A stretch of 64,000 nucleotides of DNA from Sitta carolinensis. Taxonomy: Eukaryota; Chordata; Aves; Passeriformes; Sittidae. The notes beneath the pieces are model-generated. The model was not told where the DNA came from. It saw only the letters and a list, made by a program, of their open reading frames with translations, and did no database searches. The stretch spans positions 20,313,001-20,377,000 of the forward strand of contig JAVUNC010000004.1 in NCBI GenBank assembly GCA_032173965.1, written 5' to 3'. Positions 12,935 through 24,969 of the stretch are shown in pieces. The position numbers were made by a program, and so were the translations under genes. Position 1 is the stretch's first letter. Each line of letters starts with the position of its first letter.

Positions 12935-13759
12935 TGGGGAAGAAGACTGGCCTGGATGAACAAGGAACCTTTCTTGGAACTCAGAAAAAAACTGGAAAGT
13001 TTATGACCTTTGGAAGGAGGGGCAGAAAACTCAGAAGTACCATAAGGACATCATGAGATTAAGAAGGGATGAAATTAGAAGGGCCAAAGCTCAACTGGAA
13101 GTTATACTGACTACTGATGTAAAAGACAATAATAATGTTTCTATCAATACATCAGCAAAAAAAAGGGGGTTAAGGAGAATCTCCATCCCTTATGGAATGC
13201 TGTGACAAAGAATAAGGAAAAGGCTGAGGTACTTAATGTCTTCCTTACCTCAGTCTTGAACAGTAAGACCAGTTGTTCTCCAGGTTCCAGGCTCTGAAAC
13301 TGGAATACAGGTACAGAGCGTGGAATGAAACCCCCATAATCTTAGGGGAAATGTTGCTGACCTGCTATACAACTTACACACTCTCAAGTCTATGGGTCTG
13401 GATGGGATTCACCCAAGGGTACTGACGCCCTGTTGGAAGTGCTCACCAAGCCACTCTCCATCAGTTATCAGCAGCCCTGGCTAAGAAGAGAGGTCTCAGG
13501 TGACTGGAAGGTAGAAAATGTAAGACTAGGACAACCAGGGCACAAATTTATGACAGGCAGGTCCTGATGGACCAACTTGATCTCCTTCATGTATATTATC
13601 TACCTGGACAAATAAAAAGCCCTTGACACCATTCCCAAAGCATTCTCTTGGAGAAAATGAAGCCTATGGCTTGGATGGTGCACTGTTCCCTGAGTAAAAA
13701 TCTGTCTGGATAGCCAGGCCTAGAGAGTTGTGGTGAATTGAATTACATCCAACTGGCAG

Positions 13760-14018
13760 CTGGTCCTGAGTGGTGTTCCTCTGGGCTCAGTAATGGGGCT
13801 AGTCCTGTTTAGTATCTTTATCAATGACTTGTGCAAGGAGATCAACCCTGACAAAGCTTACAGATCACATCAATCTGGGTGGGAGTGTTGATCTGCTGGA
13901 GGGTAGGAAGGCTTTGCAATTCTGCAGGCTGAGGCCAGAGTGTCTGGAAAGATGGCCAGAGTGTCTGGAATGGTGCCAAGAGGAAAAGGCCGTAGGGGTG
14001 CTGGTTGACAGCAGCTGA
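13760..14018 (+). pseudogene. Decayed CR1 reverse transcriptase core
   Basis: This is the best-preserved protein-coding relic in the window. In the intact family the enzyme copies CR1 RNA into DNA at the nicked target. Here the conserved GVP-GS and IFIND motifs (about 13773-13830) are readable. A frame change after about 13840 moves the reading to another frame, and the two catalytic aspartates of the A/FADD box are not both present (the equivalent reads LTDHINLGG). A deletion follows GRKAL, so the later thumb region is missing until about 13975 (KAVGVLVDS, matching the family 'KDLGVLVDS'). It is non-functional. Confidence 0.8.
13933..13970 (+). repeat. Short tandem duplication inside CR1
   Basis: GGCCAGAGTGTCTGGAA occurs at 13933-13949 and again at 13954-13970, a 21-base period. 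The family sequence as I recall it has this segment once, so it is a private duplication at or beside the internal deletion. Confidence 0.85.
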
Positions 14019-14355
14019 ACACAAACCAGGGTGTGCCCAGGTATCAGCAATAGTGTGGCCAGCAGGACTGGGACAGGGATTGTCCCCTGTACTCAGCACT
14101 GAGTACACACCTTGAGTCCTGTGTTCAGTTCTGGGCCCATCGCTAGAAGTAAGATGTTGAAGGGCTACAGAATGTCCAGAGAAGGGCAATGGAGCTAGGG
14201 AAGGGTATGGAGCACAAGTCTGATGAGAAGAAGCCGAGGGAGATGGGGTTTTTTTTGGGTAGGGGAAACAGGCTCAGACAGAACCTTTCTACTATCTGCA
14301 AGGGCCTGAAAGGAACTGACTAAGGCCAAGCTGATCTCATCTCCCAAGGAACAAG

Positions 14356-14361
14356 GAACAT
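14356..14361 (+). repeat. Left target-site duplication of the nested LTR (GAACAT)
   Basis: GAACAT lies directly before the LTR start and is repeated exactly at 15063-15068 directly after the LTR end. Six-base duplications are typical of alpha/beta-retrovirus-like (class II) insertions. Confidence 0.85.
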
Positions 14362-14720
14362 TGTTGTAGTGTGTTTATTTTGATTCCTTGTTTTTTGTAT
14401 TATTTCATTATTGACAGTTTCATTGTTATTTGGTATGTTTCTGTGTATCCCTATATTCTTCCCCAGTTGTTTTGTCCTTGTGTTATATGCACCCCCGAGT
14501 TTTCCTTCTGTGGTATTCCCTGCCCTTATTCCTGCCCCTTTCCCTGTCTGTCATTGTATCCAGGCTCCTTGTTCCAGTACCTTCCCTGTCAATCCCTCCT
14601 TGGGCCAATCCCGGATTGTTCCTCCCCTTTGGAAATCCTCGATGCCCCATTGGCCCAGGTGACCCATGTCCCTCCCGTGTGCTCCCTCATTGGTGAATGT
14701 ACTGCCAGCCCTGCCCTGTG

Positions 14721-14751
14721 CTCCTCCCTCCTCCCTCCCTCCCTCCCTCCC
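14721..14751. repeat. CCTC/CCCT microsatellite in LTR U3
   Basis: A pyrimidine array of CTCC-type units, about seven repeats, lies upstream of the TATA-like site. It is one of the few strongly GC-rich simple repeats in the window. Confidence 0.9.
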
Positions 14752-14846
14752 GGGTTGATCATTTGTATCTGACCCCGAGACCGCCCCTGTGTACAAACCC
14801 CTGCACACCCTGCCCAGGGGGCTCAGGTCCCTGACCCCCTTGGGGC

Positions 14847-14852
14847 AATAAA
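14847..14852 (+). promoter_or_regulatory. Retroviral polyadenylation signal AATAAA
   Basis: A canonical AATAAA lies about two thirds into the LTR, roughly 55 bases downstream of the TATA-like element. This is the usual compact U3/R arrangement of retroviral LTRs and it fixes the LTR as plus-strand. Confidence 0.75.
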
Positions 14853-15062
14853 CGCTTTTGGAACCAAACTGAAGACCCCTCCCTGATTCTTGCTCCAGTC
14901 CTTGACACTGATTACAGCTGGTGCTGTAGAGAGCAGCCCTGCTGCTGGGGACTTCAGCAGCCCTTGCTAAAGCGCTGCCCTAACCCAGCGTGGGCAGGGA
15001 GCGGCCAATCTTGCCATGGACCAGGATGGGTTAGCTGGGAAAATTCCTCCGGCACCACATCA

Positions 15063-15302
15063 GAACATAGGGCGTGAGTAAACAGGTTTGTATTGGATAT
15101 TAGGAAAACTTTCTTCACCAGAAGAGATGTCAAGAATTTGAACATGCCGCCCAGGAAAGTGATGGACTCCATCCCTGGAAATGTTTACAAGTATAGATGT
15201 GGCACGTAGGCACATGCTTTAGTGGTGTACTTAGCAGTGCTGGATTAATAGTTGAAATTGATGGTTTTCAGGGTCTTTTTCAGCCTAAATGATTCTATGG
15301 TT
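15063..15302 (+). mobile_element. CR1 LINE, 3' terminal part (3' side of the nested insertion)
   Basis: Begins with the second GAACAT copy and continues the same CR1. TTGGATATTAGGAAAACTTT at 15093-15112 is followed by the 'TCAAGAATTTGAACATGCCGC' region, the 'GATGTGGCAC' block near 15197, and a terminal CCTAAATGATTCTATGG at 15284-15300, which is the CR1 3' signature ending in ATTCTATG-type octamers. This shows that the LTR split one CR1 copy, rather than two copies lying side by side. Confidence 0.9.
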
Positions 15303-16634
15303 TTAAGTTGTTGATCAAGTATCCGTAATTTAAAAAGTGCTTTTAATCTTAAAAAGGTTTGTGGATATGCTAAGACACTCAAGTGCATTAGGTAAAAGAG
15401 GTGCTCTCACCTCTTCCATGGCTAAGCCATCTACACAAGTGGAAGTCACTGGGAAAGCATGAGTAATGTTTGTATTGACTTTTCTGAAAAGCTTTAGTTT
15501 GTGTGCTTGTTTTACATAAATGCACATACCTACATAACAGTGTGCCTGTAGATGATACTGTGTGCCTTCCTGAAAGTGTTTGGGTTATTACAAGTAGTGA
15601 GGATGGCATGCCTGCGGCAGTCCACTGGGAAATCCTGGTTCAGTACAAGGCAGTAAAGTTGTGATGAACTCCACAGGGTCCAAATTACAGTATACCTACC
15701 TCAGATGATATGAGTCCTCCATGACTGCTCTCGAAGAGCTGGGGAATGCTACCTCAATAAAGCCTCTGCACTCAAGCAGGGTGGGTGCTGCTGCTATTGC
15801 CATTGCCAGTACAGCATCCATCACTGCAGGAAAGCAAAGCTGGGATTTCACCCACAATGTACTTTAGTTTCCTGATGAGAGCTACTTTGGAAAGCATTAG
15901 TGTTCTGATCTTGAGATGTCTGTATGCAGCTGTAGGTTCTACAACATATTTTAAGACCCTCTTTAAAACCCTGCATTGAATTTGGATAAACCAGTCCTGA
16001 GGCCATGATTATACTATGAAGCATGAAGCAAACCAATTGCTTGAGATCAGCTGTAGAAAAAAATGGATTAATGATGGCTTTCAAAATGTGAGGCAACTGT
16101 TTCTGGAGGTTTTATATTTTCTTAGTGGGTGTTTTTCTTCGTTTTTTTAAAGTGAGACAGAGTGAAGGGATGAGGAAAATATGTTTTGGAAGGAGAGAAG
16201 TAAATCACAATCCAGTTTGGTTGGCCAGGGTAGGTGCTGCTGCCAGACCTGGCCAGGCTGCAGGGTACATGTGATGAAGTGAAGGACCCTTAGAGGGACT
16301 TCCTTTCCTGGGCAACCACCTGAGAGCCCCCATGTGCTAATGTAATCCTGTGCCTCTGTGCAGACAGCTTGTGTTGGCCTCCCAATAGTGCACTGTGGAA
16401 AAATGTGAGTGAGAGTGCAAGTACAAGGTGAGCTGTCTGTGCAAAGTCTTCAATGGCCAGTGTAAATGATTACCAGTTATTAATAATAACAAATGTATTC
16501 TGTTACAGAAAACAGACTTATTAATAAAGCTCCCCTAATTGATATTTTTTTTTGTGATCTGTCTCCCTCAATTCAGTTGTCTCATCAGGAATAAATCACT
16601 TCTTTTTCCTACTCTGTCAGCACTACAGACATAT
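15303..16634. other. Unique non-coding DNA
   Basis: No gene is recognised. AATAAA-containing sequence at about 15755 and a 16230-16430 GC-richer patch are present but have no recognisable element around them. Confidence 0.55.
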
Positions 16635-16785
16635 GTGGCCCATAATCTCCCTGGGCAACCTGTGCCAGTGCTCAGTCAGTCTCTTGACTGAAAGAAAAAA
16701 AAAAAAGGTGTTTCCTGGTGTTCAAATGGATCTTTTTGTGTTTCAGTTTGTAGCCATTGTTCAAGTTCTTCCTGGCGTAACATAA
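16635..16785 (-). mobile_element. CR1 LINE 3' fragment, antisense
   Basis: Contains CTCCCTGGGCAACCTGTGCC at 16648-16667, the reverse complement of a highly characteristic CR1 3' UTR segment. It is followed by TTTCCTGGTGTTCAAATGGA at 16711-16730 and TTTCAGTTTGTAGCCATTGT near 16741-16760, which are the next blocks in the CR1 antisense order. An A run at 16685-16696 interrupts it. Confidence 0.8.
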
Positions 16786-19700
16786 ATCAGAAGGCAAAAT
16801 ATAAAGTGGCAAGTATCAACTGGTATAATTATTATAAGATTTTGAGAGAGGGGGGAAAAATGATCAGTGACTTTTTGCATTAGAGGCTGACAGGACTAAG
16901 TTTATTTTTATCCAGGACTTATTTTAATGAGACATTTTTGACATCTGAGACTATCAAATTAATCAGTTGTAAACCTGCACATTTTCCATGTCTAAATCAT
17001 TCCCATTTTATTCTTGTGACTGTCTCAGATCCACACCCATATAGGTAGAATATTTTCCTGAAGGATTCTTGTGGTGCGATTCATCTCCAATTACCTACAC
17101 TAGAGATTATGTAGATCTGTAGCTGTCTAAACTCACACTGTAGTTATTAGAGATCTTGTAAATGGAAAGAGCTGGTTTAACTCTTCTTCTGTACAAGTTT
17201 AATTTATACTTTTCAATGTCATTTACTCAATTTCAACTACTTCTTCATTGGAGCTAATGAAAGTTCAGACATGCAGCTCACAACAAAACCCCTCTAGTGA
17301 AGAAAATTAAGTTTGGATCTTACTCTTAATGATATCACAGGAAGGAATGCTGGTTAAAGGAAACTCTTGTTAGCAGCATAAATGTAATCTACCTATCTCT
17401 ATATGATGTAATTTTTTTATAAAAAAAGATACTATCAAATTGAATCAGAGTAATAAATAGCCTTTGAAATGTATATTGATAATTCTTCATAACTGTTCAG
17501 CTGGATTTTTTTCTTTGAATTATCTCCAAGAATTAAAATGAATTCCAGATGCCAGCACAAGTGAGCAGTAGGTTTGTAAGTTGGTGACTGATTTACTGAT
17601 GATTACACTGTTATAAATTCTTGAGTGCAACCTTTATGCTCTTTTTTTTTTTTTCCCCCAGGGAAATTTTCACAGGAAAGGTTTACATTTCTATTAAAAT
17701 TGTAATTATGCTGTTTAAATGATTGGTGGCCAATGAATGCAAATAACCTATTAATGAAAATTAAAGCCTCTGAAAACAGATTTATTGCAGTAGGTTAGGA
17801 TCAGTGACAGATAATAGGTAGAGGAGGCCCAAGTTGAGGCAACAGGACTCTGCAAGAGTTGCTTCTACTAAAAAAACCCCAGTTTTTCAGTGAATAATTT
17901 ACCTAATTTCTAGAACTGAAGGAAACTTTCCCCTCCAGAGGCTAATGCAATGAGATCTTCACCTACTTCTTTAGCCTCTGGCTTTAGATTTGGGAAGTAC
18001 CAAATTAATTCTCAAATCTTGGTGCAGCCAAACTCATAATCCCTATCCAATCCTGAGTTACGTGCCAATAGATTTCACTGACCTGATTGTCAAAACCAAA
18101 GTTGTAACTTCTAGTTAATACAAGTCATCTTTCATCTTCAGCCACTGCAGCTCTATATCACTCTTGATTCTCTTCTTTGCAACCAGCCCTTTGTATTCCA
18201 AATATTATGAGCACCTGGACTTCAGTCAGCTTGTTTAAAGAAGACTTGAGCTTTGTAGGGTTCGTGGTCCAGGTGGTGTGCGTATCTGCAAGGGGCCCTG
18301 GGTTCTGATGCCCAGTTAGGGGCTTATAATAAATAAGATTGAGTCAAACTGGAGATTTAGCTAAGCAGATACACTTATTTCTTGCTGACAATTACTGTTA
18401 AAACACATAGAAGCAAGGAAAATCTTGTATTTTCAAGAGAGCATGATTTAGCATTCATTAGCTTCTTCTAACCTTTCTAAGCAGGTACCAGCTCCCAGAC
18501 AGTTTAGTACTATATCTTCCTGCCAATGCCATTGAGAACCTTTAATGTTAAATGACTTAAATGTGCTCTGCACCTAAAATGTGTTTTCCTGTGCACTGTA
18601 AAAGTCATCCCTTCCACTCATTCTTTGTTGGCTTTCTGCCAGCACATGTCAGTGGCAGCCATACAGTGCTTTGATATTTTACTGAAAGCACAGTTCAAGG
18701 AGTACCATGAGAGGGGAAATCAAAACTGAGCACTGAATTGTACAGTGAACACTGAAAAATAGGAGGAATGGTCCTTGGAGGCAAGACATAAAGAGGACTA
18801 CATCTTTGTTAATCAACTCTAGGATGGAATAATTAGTTTATTGGCATGAAAATCTTGTACCATCTCCAATGTCTGTTTTGCACTGAGTTAATAAAATGTG
18901 GTGTACCAAAGATACTGCTTGATAAAAAAAAGTGCACACTCATTCCCTTTTTAAAAAATCTTGTTTTGCATTATAACTCAAAGTCAGCTGTATTGTCAAA
19001 TCATCAGTTTTATTACCTTAATCAATGACTTATAGTATGAATCAGGTCTGGATTTCATGAGTGTAATTCCTTGATAACTGCTAATGTGAACATGTTAGCT
19101 ATGTTGCCTTAGAAAGGGGATGAAAGCATGTGTCACTTTTATGTACTCTATTTTCATCTCAGATTCCTCCTGTTTAGAAAGTCTTATGTATGAAAATAAA
19201 AGAGAATAGCTACAAATCTGGGCGATTTACTAAACAAATGGAATGGAGGAAAATTGGATTCCACCTGTTCAGGTTTACTTAATTGAAAATCAGTCAAGGA
19301 AACTGAGAAATGCTCTTAACAATAACAGGAAATTATTATTTTTCTGCTGCTCTTGGAGTCCGTAGAATAGTAGAAGAAAGCTTGTGGCAGAGACTAAATA
19401 TTTCAGTTATCTCAGCAAAAGTTTAATTCCATTATAACTGCAGTAATTTCATGTATTGAACTCTAGCAGGGAAAGTTGCACACTGTATTTATCTTTATAT
19501 GGAAAACTTTACCTTGCCTGCCTATGCAGTGTCAGCTCATATAATTCTTTGTGAAATGTAATGATGGAATTTGGGCATGTGGATCATGATTCGTGGGTTC
19601 GATATACCATAAAATCTCCTGGTTTCAGCTGCCAAAGGAGGTCTGATTTTCTTTAACAGTTCACACAGGACACACGCTTGTGTGACAAACTACCTTATTT

Positions 19701-19936
19701 TCAGTTAGTGTAGGTTGACTTGTATGAAAATACACACATCCACAATTTATATCATCAGCTAAACACAAAGTATTACACAGTAGTATTGTTTTATGCTGGG
19801 ACAAAGGCCTATTTAATTTTCATTAACTTATCTGTTTTTCTTTCAGAATACCACTTTTAGTAGTGATTTTTGCTGCAAGTTACAATATGTTCATGAACTT
19901 TTCAGATACAAATAACCACTTTCTGGTTTGGTTGTA

Positions 19937-20037
19937 GGGTTTTTTTTTGTTTTGGTTTGGAATTTTGCTTTAGTTTGGGGTTTTCGGTCGCTTGGTTGGT
20001 TGGTGGGTTTTTGTTTGTTTGTTTATTTTTATTTTTT
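19937..20037. repeat. T/G-rich low-complexity patch
   Basis: A mix of T runs with GGTTT, TTGGTTGG and GTTTGTTTGTTT units. It looks like degenerate simple sequence and also explains the hydrophobic N-terminal half of the open frame that crosses it. Confidence 0.75.
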
Positions 20038-21501
20038 AAAATCCCAGAATCTGAGTAGATATCTTTTCACTGCTTTAGGAAGAAGAGAAGTTTTCCTCTT
20101 CTGTCCTTTTTCTTGGATCTTCAGGCTTTACATCAGGATATTTTTATTAATGACAGAACAGGTGTTTTCAAACACCTTATTGCTGTGTCAGGAAATGCCA
20201 CATGATGTGCACAGTGGCAGCACTTTGGACAATTCAAGTAATAGATATTTTTTAGGTGATTCTGATTTGCAAGGTTTTGTATGCTGTCTCTGTGCTTTGA
20301 GGGAGCAGCCACTGCCTAGCTACATGCTCCATTTATGCATAATCTGGTTTTGGTGTGGTTTTTATGGACTCCTAGGGGGCAACAACACTCTTCTGTCTCT
20401 CAGAGTCTGAAAGAAAAAATCCTGAGGATGCTTTGTTTTTTCTATATAGTTTATGATAAACCTTGAGATCCCACATACTGGAATTGTTAGTTAATTCATT
20501 GTGTTCAGCAATTTGGTTTTCAGAAAGCAATTCTCTCTAGTGCATTTGTCACATTTTAGGTTGATTTTCTCCAGTGTTCACTTACAAAACTAAGTCCTCA
20601 GGAAATGTCTCAGTTAACTATTTTAAGTTATTAGAGCAAATAACTTTTCCCCCTGTCTAAAGAGTTCCTTCTGTAGTTCCAGGAGTTAACTGGTAAATAT
20701 TTTCCCAATGACTTTAAGAATTAGGTACTGGATTACAAAAAGTTCAGAATTTCTGTAGCCTAAACCATTAATTTAGAATCTTGTATCTGTTGACTGTTGC
20801 AGTAAGAAAACTTTTTATTTTTTTTAAAGTTGAAATAGTTTATAAATTATACTAAAACATTTTTTCCAGACCCTGCTAGTAAATACAATCAATTTCTAAA
20901 AATTACAAGAAAGCTCATTTATAAACATAAGTAGGGTGGATTGGTCAGCCACAATCTGTCTGTTGTGCTTTTCCAAGAGAGCGTAGCTGTTGCACCCCTC
21001 TGTGATCCCACTTTTCACACAAAGGGAGGAAGGAGAGTCTGAAGGTCTCACGCCTTCTTGGTGAACTAAGTGGGACCTGGTGGACTGCCCCTCACGTCAC
21101 TGTCCTGTGACAGAACACTGTCTAGGAAGGGGTTTCTTTTGGCTGTGTCTCTGGAATCAGCTTTTACCTTGGCAATGTGATGGCACTCCCAGCTGCTATT
21201 GACTGTACTTTATCAGCCTTCACTACTCCCCTGGCTGTAGCGTAACTCCTCAAAGTCACCAAATAAATCTTTGTTAAGAGCATGGAATTTCCAAAGGTAC
21301 AAAGCACTTCAGAGATGGAATTCTGAGTCTGGTCTCAGTGCACGTTTAGAAGGGGCCATTCTAATGCCTCCAGCATCACTGACGTGCCTTCCTGCTGTCT
21401 CTTCAGATGGGAGTCACCAGTGAAACCCTCATTTATGCTTTATGGTGTCAGCAGGAATAATCCCAGCTCTTTTCCCTTTTTTAAAACAGATAAATTGGGA
21501 G

Positions 21502-21519
21502 AAAAAAAAAAAAAAAAAA
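21502..21519. repeat. Poly-A run (18)
   Basis: An uninterrupted A18 run. No element is recognised upstream, so it cannot be assigned as a retroposon tail. Confidence 0.95.
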
Positions 21520-24500
21520 GCATGAACACTAGAATAGACAAAATTAGGTCTTTGTTGCGATCAAGAAAGAAAATCTTTTTAAAAGGGTGCAATCTAAAAA
21601 GCATTCTGTACTTTTCAAATTGTTCTTATGTGTAAAAGTAGAACAAAAGTTTATACTCAAGATACGTGTTTCTGAAATCAGAGGTTCATTTACAAAGTAT
21701 TGTAAAATTCCTATTTATTTGTGGTATGTCTGTCTCAGCAGTAAAATAAATTAGCTACTGATAGTGTTCAAAGCTTTCATCTTTAGGTAATATTTTACAT
21801 CTTTACAAAACTATGAAGAAAACCTTCATAATGTAATGTTAAGTTTTCTGGTTTTTCTTTTACATATATATATGATTAAAATTTTAAATTGATGATAATG
21901 TGATATTTGGTGCCAGATTTGCTTTTGAGTTTTTGTGCTTTTTAATACTAAATTAGTGTTAAAGATTATTTTTTCACTGTTTTAATTTCAGATTTGGATT
22001 CTCTAACAGGGCATGCATTTCCAGGTAAAGTGGACAGTTAGATTAGATTATGTTATTTGTTTGTTTTATACTCAGTTTATTGAGTTTTCTTGGGGGGTGG
22101 GGGGAAGGGGTGTTGTAAAATTTATTTGGTGTGCTTCTGACAGCATTTTGTTACATGTCAAAATTGTACTATTAGTTGGGGTTTTTAAGAATTCACATAA
22201 ATGAAGAAAAGGTAGCTATTACATGCACTAGTTTAAATAATAGAATTGAAAATTTGCATTTAATGTTAAGTATTATATCAATAATGTAAACAATCCAAGG
22301 GGAGAGAAGAATTATTCCAAAATAACAAGTCCTAATGAAAAGATTTTAAGTTATTCAAACTTGCATGTGATTCTGTAAGACAGGTAAAAAAACCCCACTA
22401 GTCAGTATTTAAGGTAATCAAAGAGTCAAGAAGTACAAGACTTAGTTTCTGGTTTTATTAGTAGAAGTGTGCAGGAAAGAAGCTTTGAATAGTAAGGAAA
22501 TTTTCAGTAGAGAATCAACAATGACAACGTAATTGCATTAATCCTCTGGATTCTAGTGCACACACACATTTTTTATGCTGTATAGAATGTAAATTTTTAA
22601 ATAGTGCATTCAATTAAAAATTTCAGAATTTTGCAACTATTTAATTCAAACATTTTGAGTTGGGAATTTTTTTAGCAGAAGTACAAGAGGAGAGAATTTG
22701 ATGCTAAGTCATCATGTGAACTTCTCTTTACTTGGGCAGAGATTTTGGCACAAAAGGAATATAAAGGAGCACTTTCTGAAATAAAGTAAATCTCTGCTGC
22801 AAATACGGGGACTCTATGTACTCAAAATTTTTTTGAATGATCCTTCAGCTGAACAGGCTGTGAAAACTAAGGCATAATATTTGTATAACAAAAAGATTTA
22901 GTCAAAATTTATGATGATATTTATCATTAGAATTGTATTACTATCTATTATGTCATTGGCTTCTAAAGTGTCTAGTTCATAGCGTAATATTCCTTCTTCA
23001 GTTTTTCCTTAAAGATCATTCTTTAAAAATTATGGGAAAGTAGATTCATTTGAGGTTTTCCAAGCAGTCCTGCACTGTAGGCATTAAGTGCGCTGTAAGG
23101 TATAGATCAAAAAAGACCAACAGAACAAAAAAGTTTAGAAGGTCATTATAATGAAATTTGTGTGCAGTGTGAAGCAGATCTGGCTACAGACTCTATCATA
23201 GTTATTTGTACTTAAACATAGCAGCACAACAAGTGAAGTCTGTAAGTGCAGATTTTGTCACTTTCATCCCAGATGAGGAAACTCTTATTCTGAGTATTTT
23301 GGTTTGGTTTGAGCAAGGATACCCATGGAATAACATACTGATTAATTAGGACCATCTTGTAAATTTGATCCTCGTAAGTGCTGTCAAATATAGGCATGTG
23401 TCACCAAAACAGACATTGAGACAAGCAGGATCAATGTATCTTTTATTTTTTTCCTCTGCCTTTTAAAGGTTGAGTCTACTTTTGGTTTTGCATGAATATT
23501 TTATGTTACTAGATGGTGCTCTCATGGTATATCCCATTTTTACTTTGTAATATGACAACATAATCATAATGAACAATACTGATAACAGAGCCTTATATTG
23601 ATGTGTATGCTTCAGAATTATGGCAAAGAGAAATCATTCTTATTCTGCATGGAAAATGTCCTGAATTGCACGACAGGTGGACAGGTGATTTGCATGTCCG
23701 CATTACATTTCAGGTGTAGCTGTGCACAAATCCATCAAATGGCCCATTATTTAGCACAGACAGAAATATCTTAGAATCTAACAAACTGTCAAAGGGATGT
23801 AGGAGAATTCTATAGGCAGGCAATAAGCATAAAAGCCTGGCATGGACTTCACTTAGATATTTATTTGAAGACTCACAATGTGAACATGCTACTGTGCAGC
23901 TCACAGAAACCACTAAAAGAACCATCTCTCATTTTATGCTTTATTTGGCAGGGTTAAGACATTCTTTTCACATAAAAGGGTAAAAGTAGTAGAATATTCT
24001 TTCTTACCTTCAGCTTTACTTTCATTTAATAATCAATTCATTATAGTATTCTGCTAAAATAGTGCAGAATGTATAGTTACAGATGTAGCGAAACTAAAAA
24101 CCAAAAGGGATGCTTATGTATATATGCTGGAAAACAGAACAATAAATCCTGATACCTGTGTGTTAACATGATTACTCTAGTTAGGCTAAAGTATGTTAAT
24201 TTACGGAAGATAGAAGAGATCAGGGTGTTACTTATACATCTTTAATAGCAATTAGTTAATTAGCTGAGATTTGTCTGTTAACAGGTGATTTGTATCTCAC
24301 ACTGAGCATATGCAAACTCATTTGAGCTTTCTATTTATCTCTCCTTGGTAAAAAAAGCACACCCTTTGAACTAATCCAGCAGGATTCATTAGTGAGGCCT
24401 CTAAGGGTATGGTGATCCAATAGTTTTTCACTTGACCCTTGGCCAGTGCTCTGCAGAAGCAGAGCATGAAATGACTTCTTCCCTTAAGTCATGTAGCAGT

Positions 24501-24969
24501 GTCAGTGAAATGCTGAGTGGGTGCCACTGCCAGACTCTTACAAGTGCTGACAGACCAAACCTGCTCTGCACTGACCTAATCACACAGGTTCCAGGGCAGA
24601 AGGGGTTTGCATCCATCTAGATGACTTTAAATTCCTGTGAGTTCCCATTTGGATATGACTGCTTTGTGAATTTCAGGCTACGAGGAAGCCTGAAATCACC
24701 ACTGTCAACTGTATCAGCTGCCCCATGTTTTCTGTAGATTTGGGCAATCTCTGCTACTTCAGAGACAGATCAGAACATAAACCACATCAAAGTATCTGTC
24801 TGGTTTTTATGTGAAGGGAAAATAGATTCTTTATAACCCTTGCAGTTGATCAGCTGAAACCCTAAAGTACGAGATTTGATTATAGTCATTGTCTTAATGC
24901 AGAGCTGCAAGTATTATGGGCATGTTGAGAACTTCCAGAAGCTGGATTAAAGCATCTGTTTTACAATGA

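Larger units (their letters stand above)
12935..14361 (+). mobile_element. CR1 LINE, ORF2 part (5' side of a nested insertion)
   Basis: About 1.4 kb aligns by eye with avian CR1 ORF2 and runs in the sense direction. It begins in the region between endonuclease and reverse transcriptase (13000-13160) and continues through the reverse transcriptase. A conceptual translation gives GVPLGSVMGLVLFSIFIND at about 13773-13830, matching the CR1 'GVPQGS-LGP-LF-IFINDL' motif. A few codons later the catalytic FADD box is degraded to a TDH-like sequence, and GGSVDLLEGRKAL follows at about 13878-13916. There are frameshifts, stops and two internal deletions (near 13535-13545 and 13915-13930). The reverse transcriptase is therefore dead. 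The element is interrupted at 14361 by an LTR and resumes at 15063. Confidence 0.92.
14362..15062 (+). mobile_element. Solo LTR of a class II-like (ERVK-type) endogenous retrovirus, nested in CR1
   Basis: The 701-base element starts TGTTGTAGTG and ends CACCACATCA. The ends are imperfect inverted repeats and carry the canonical TG...CA. Exact GAACAT duplications flank it, and CR1 sequence continues on both sides (family sequence up to about 14355 and again from about 15069), so the borders are well defined. U3 has several CCAAT-box-like ATTGG/CCAAT motifs (near 14603, 14650, 14690) and a CCTC microsatellite at 14721-14751. A TATA-like TGTACAAA near 14790 and an AATAAA at 14847-14852 place the R region. 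There is no gag, pol or env sequence, so recombination between two LTRs removed the provirus. Several open frames of 83-133 codons across it are artefacts of its base composition. The class assignment rests on the 6-base duplication and general look, not on a database match. Confidence 0.88.
16786..24969. other. Long unique non-coding stretch
   Basis: Over 8 kb without a recognisable gene or interspersed repeat. Simple sequences include a T run at 17641-17654, a T/G-rich patch at 19937-20037 and an 18-base A run at 21502-21519. A 160-codon frame at 19928-20410 starts inside the T/G-rich patch, is hydrophobic because of it, and resembles nothing known. Candidate splice-site pairs exist, as expected by chance, but none frames a coding-like exon that I can defend. 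Confidence 0.5.

Noticed and set aside
14371..14808. Several open frames of 83-133 codons on both strands
   Set aside because: They lie within the solo LTR, overlap each other on both strands, and are explained by its pyrimidine-rich composition.
16365..16428. Possible exon with a good CAG acceptor and an AAG|GTGAGC donor, open in one frame
   Set aside because: The translated peptide matches nothing known and no other exons could be linked to it.
19593..19608. B-box-like GGGTTCGATATACC suggesting a tRNA gene
   Set aside because: No A box at suitable distance and no cloverleaf stems around it.
19928..20410. 160-codon hydrophobic open frame that looks like a membrane protein
   Set aside because: The first third is translated T/G-rich simple sequence, and the rest has no motif or homology that I recognise.
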